Below are positions 63,327-64,000 of a stretch of DNA of 64,000 bases, one piece after another. Position numbers and translations under genes: made by a program. The notes under the pieces were generated by a model that was not told the DNA's origin, made no database searches, and saw nothing but the letters and a program-made list of their open reading frames with translations. Numbering within the stretch: position 1 is the stretch's first letter; every line of letters begins with the position of its first letter. The DNA is from Okeania sp. SIO2B3 (lineage in GTDB: Bacteria > Cyanobacteriota > Cyanobacteriia > Cyanobacteriales > Microcoleaceae), in the NCBI RefSeq assembly GCF_010672525.1, contig NZ_JAAHGH010000005.1, forward strand, positions 248,672 through 312,671, written 5' to 3'.

Positions 63327-63824
63327 ATGCAGATATCATCTCCTATCGATCAACTCACTGAAAAAGCAAAACAGGTACTCAATGAAATTACCTATCTGAC
63401 CTTAGCAACAGTAGATAAATCAGGACACCCTTGGAACTCACCTGTCTATTGCGGCTTTGATGAAGATTACACATTTTATTGGTCATCATGGATAGAAAAT
63501 CAGCACTCTCAAAATATTATTAATAATGGGCAGGTTTTTGCAGTTGTTTATGATTCAACAGCATTGAGTGGAGAGGGATTTGGTGTTTATTTCAAAGGTA
63601 TAGCTGAAGTTATTGAAGCAGAAAACAAAATATTCAATAAAGCTATTGATAGTATCTACACGAAAAATGGTAAACCAAAAAGAGACAAAAAATATTTTCT
63701 TAACTCAGGACCACGACGTTTATTTCGGCTTATGCCAACAACTATTTGGGTTAATGTGAAAGAACCTTATGAGGATTATTTTCTTGATAAAAGAGTAGAT
63801 ATTACTCAAGAAATAAAACAATAA
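63327..63824 (+). CDS. pyridoxamine 5'-phosphate oxidase-fold protein
   Basis: 165 codons, split-barrel flavin-binding fold. 'LATVDKSGHPWNSPVYCGFD' is the first FMN-binding strand pair; 'FYWSSWIENQHSQNI' and 'FAVVYDS' follow, then 'RRLFRLMPTTIWVNV' closes the barrel. Members bind FMN or F420 and reduce or oxidise small molecules; true PNPOx activity is not implied. Confidence 0.87.
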   Translation: MQISSPIDQLTEKAKQVLNEITYLTLATVDKSGHPWNSPVYCGFDEDYTFYWSSWIENQHSQNIINNGQVFAVVYDSTALSGEGFGVYFKGIAEVIEAENKIFNKAIDSIYTKNGKPKRDKKYFLNSGPRRLFRLMPTTIWVNVKEPYEDYFLDKRVDITQEIKQ

Positions 63825-63826
63825 AA

Positions 63827-63850
63827 AAAAGCCCATGTTGCGGGTTTATT
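63827..63850 (+). terminator. weak Rho-independent-type terminator
   Basis: AAAGCCC and GGGTTT pair around ATGTTGC, next to T-rich text, just after the PPOX gene. The T run is poor. 63851-64000 shows nothing else. Confidence 0.4.
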
Positions 63851-64000
63851 GTAAATCTTAAAAAAAGGCATTAATATGAAACTTAACTAACTATGCCAAT
63901 ATCTATAATTTTTTTCACCATTATGTCAGCAATTCTTAGTAGTGAAATTTACAGGAAATAATCACAATTTCTTCATCAGAAACACTATAAACTAAGCGAT

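Overview
The window looks like a piece of chromosome from a filamentous, repeat-rich cyanobacterium. The inference rests on frequent GCGATCGC (HIP1) octamers, a System II cytochrome c biogenesis gene (ccsA, the ycf5 type), cyanobacterial small families (TIGR02450 Trp-rich, KGK domain, DUF1517), a type 2 isopentenyl-diphosphate isomerase, Uma2-type genes, and long AT-rich intergenic spaces. By my tally only about 70% of the window is coding; nearly everything else is dispersed repeats of at least seven families. I saw no rRNA, no tRNA, no CRISPR array and no intact autonomous insertion sequence apart from one REP-associated tyrosine transposase (RAYT).

Layout. 0.2-13 kb: a same-strand set rich in solute-binding-protein (SBP) modules: a gene-end remnant, a membrane-anchored SBP, a CHAT caspase-like protein fused through a membrane segment to a PstS-like SBP, two tandem paralogous membrane proteins, a small MshEN-like protein, an SBP-VWA lipoprotein, a membrane coiled-coil protein and another SBP. 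13.8-24.6 kb: membrane and envelope proteins (one with a perfect decapeptide RYY repeat before a DUF1517 domain), a lipoprotein esterase, fni, sppA, a GNAT enzyme, a Trp-rich protein, a protein with an SSB-like acidic tail, and a PIN-domain gene broken by an in-frame stop. 24.8-28.4 kb: a likely quinone/electrophile-response cluster (SDR, ABM monooxygenase, GST, MdaB-like flavoprotein) divergent from an HxlR regulator, with three 90-bp miniature elements inserted. 28.9-33.9 kb: a Ser/Thr kinase-TPR protein, an FHA protein, an unknown protein and an NTF2-like lipoprotein, all on the minus strand. 35-51 kb: an MscS-DEP channel, a GT10 glycosyltransferase, methionine aminopeptidase, a staphylococcal-nuclease-like protein, ccsA, a KGK protein, a phosphorothioation-associated methyltransferase fused to half of a paralogue, a rhomboid, a PEP-CTERM protein and an M50 peptidase. 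51.8-57.7 kb: one 1967-codon coiled-coil gene. 57.7-60.9 kb: a REP array with its RAYT, mixed with repeated copies of the 5' end of an acetyltransferase gene. 60.2-63.8 kb: Uma2, a ParD-like/MNT fusion overlapping a HEPN gene, the intact acetyltransferase, a truncated gene and a PPOX-fold protein.

Two themes run through the window. First, ligand-sensing and signalling modules are unusually combined: CHAT with SBP, SBP with VWA, MscS with DEP, ParD with MNT, and a duplicated phosphorothioation-associated methyltransferase domain. Second, repeats interact with gene ends. Miniature elements and repeat tracts supply stop codons (GST, fni, GT10, M50, PEP-CTERM, SBP), start codons (the methyltransferase) or terminal peptides (MscS, GNAT), and a REP palindrome sits inside its own RAYT gene. 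The best candidates for undescribed biology are the CHAT/SBP/VWA neighbourhood, the ParD-MNT/HEPN hybrid, the fused methyltransferase, and the RAYT/REP array carrying gene-start fragments.
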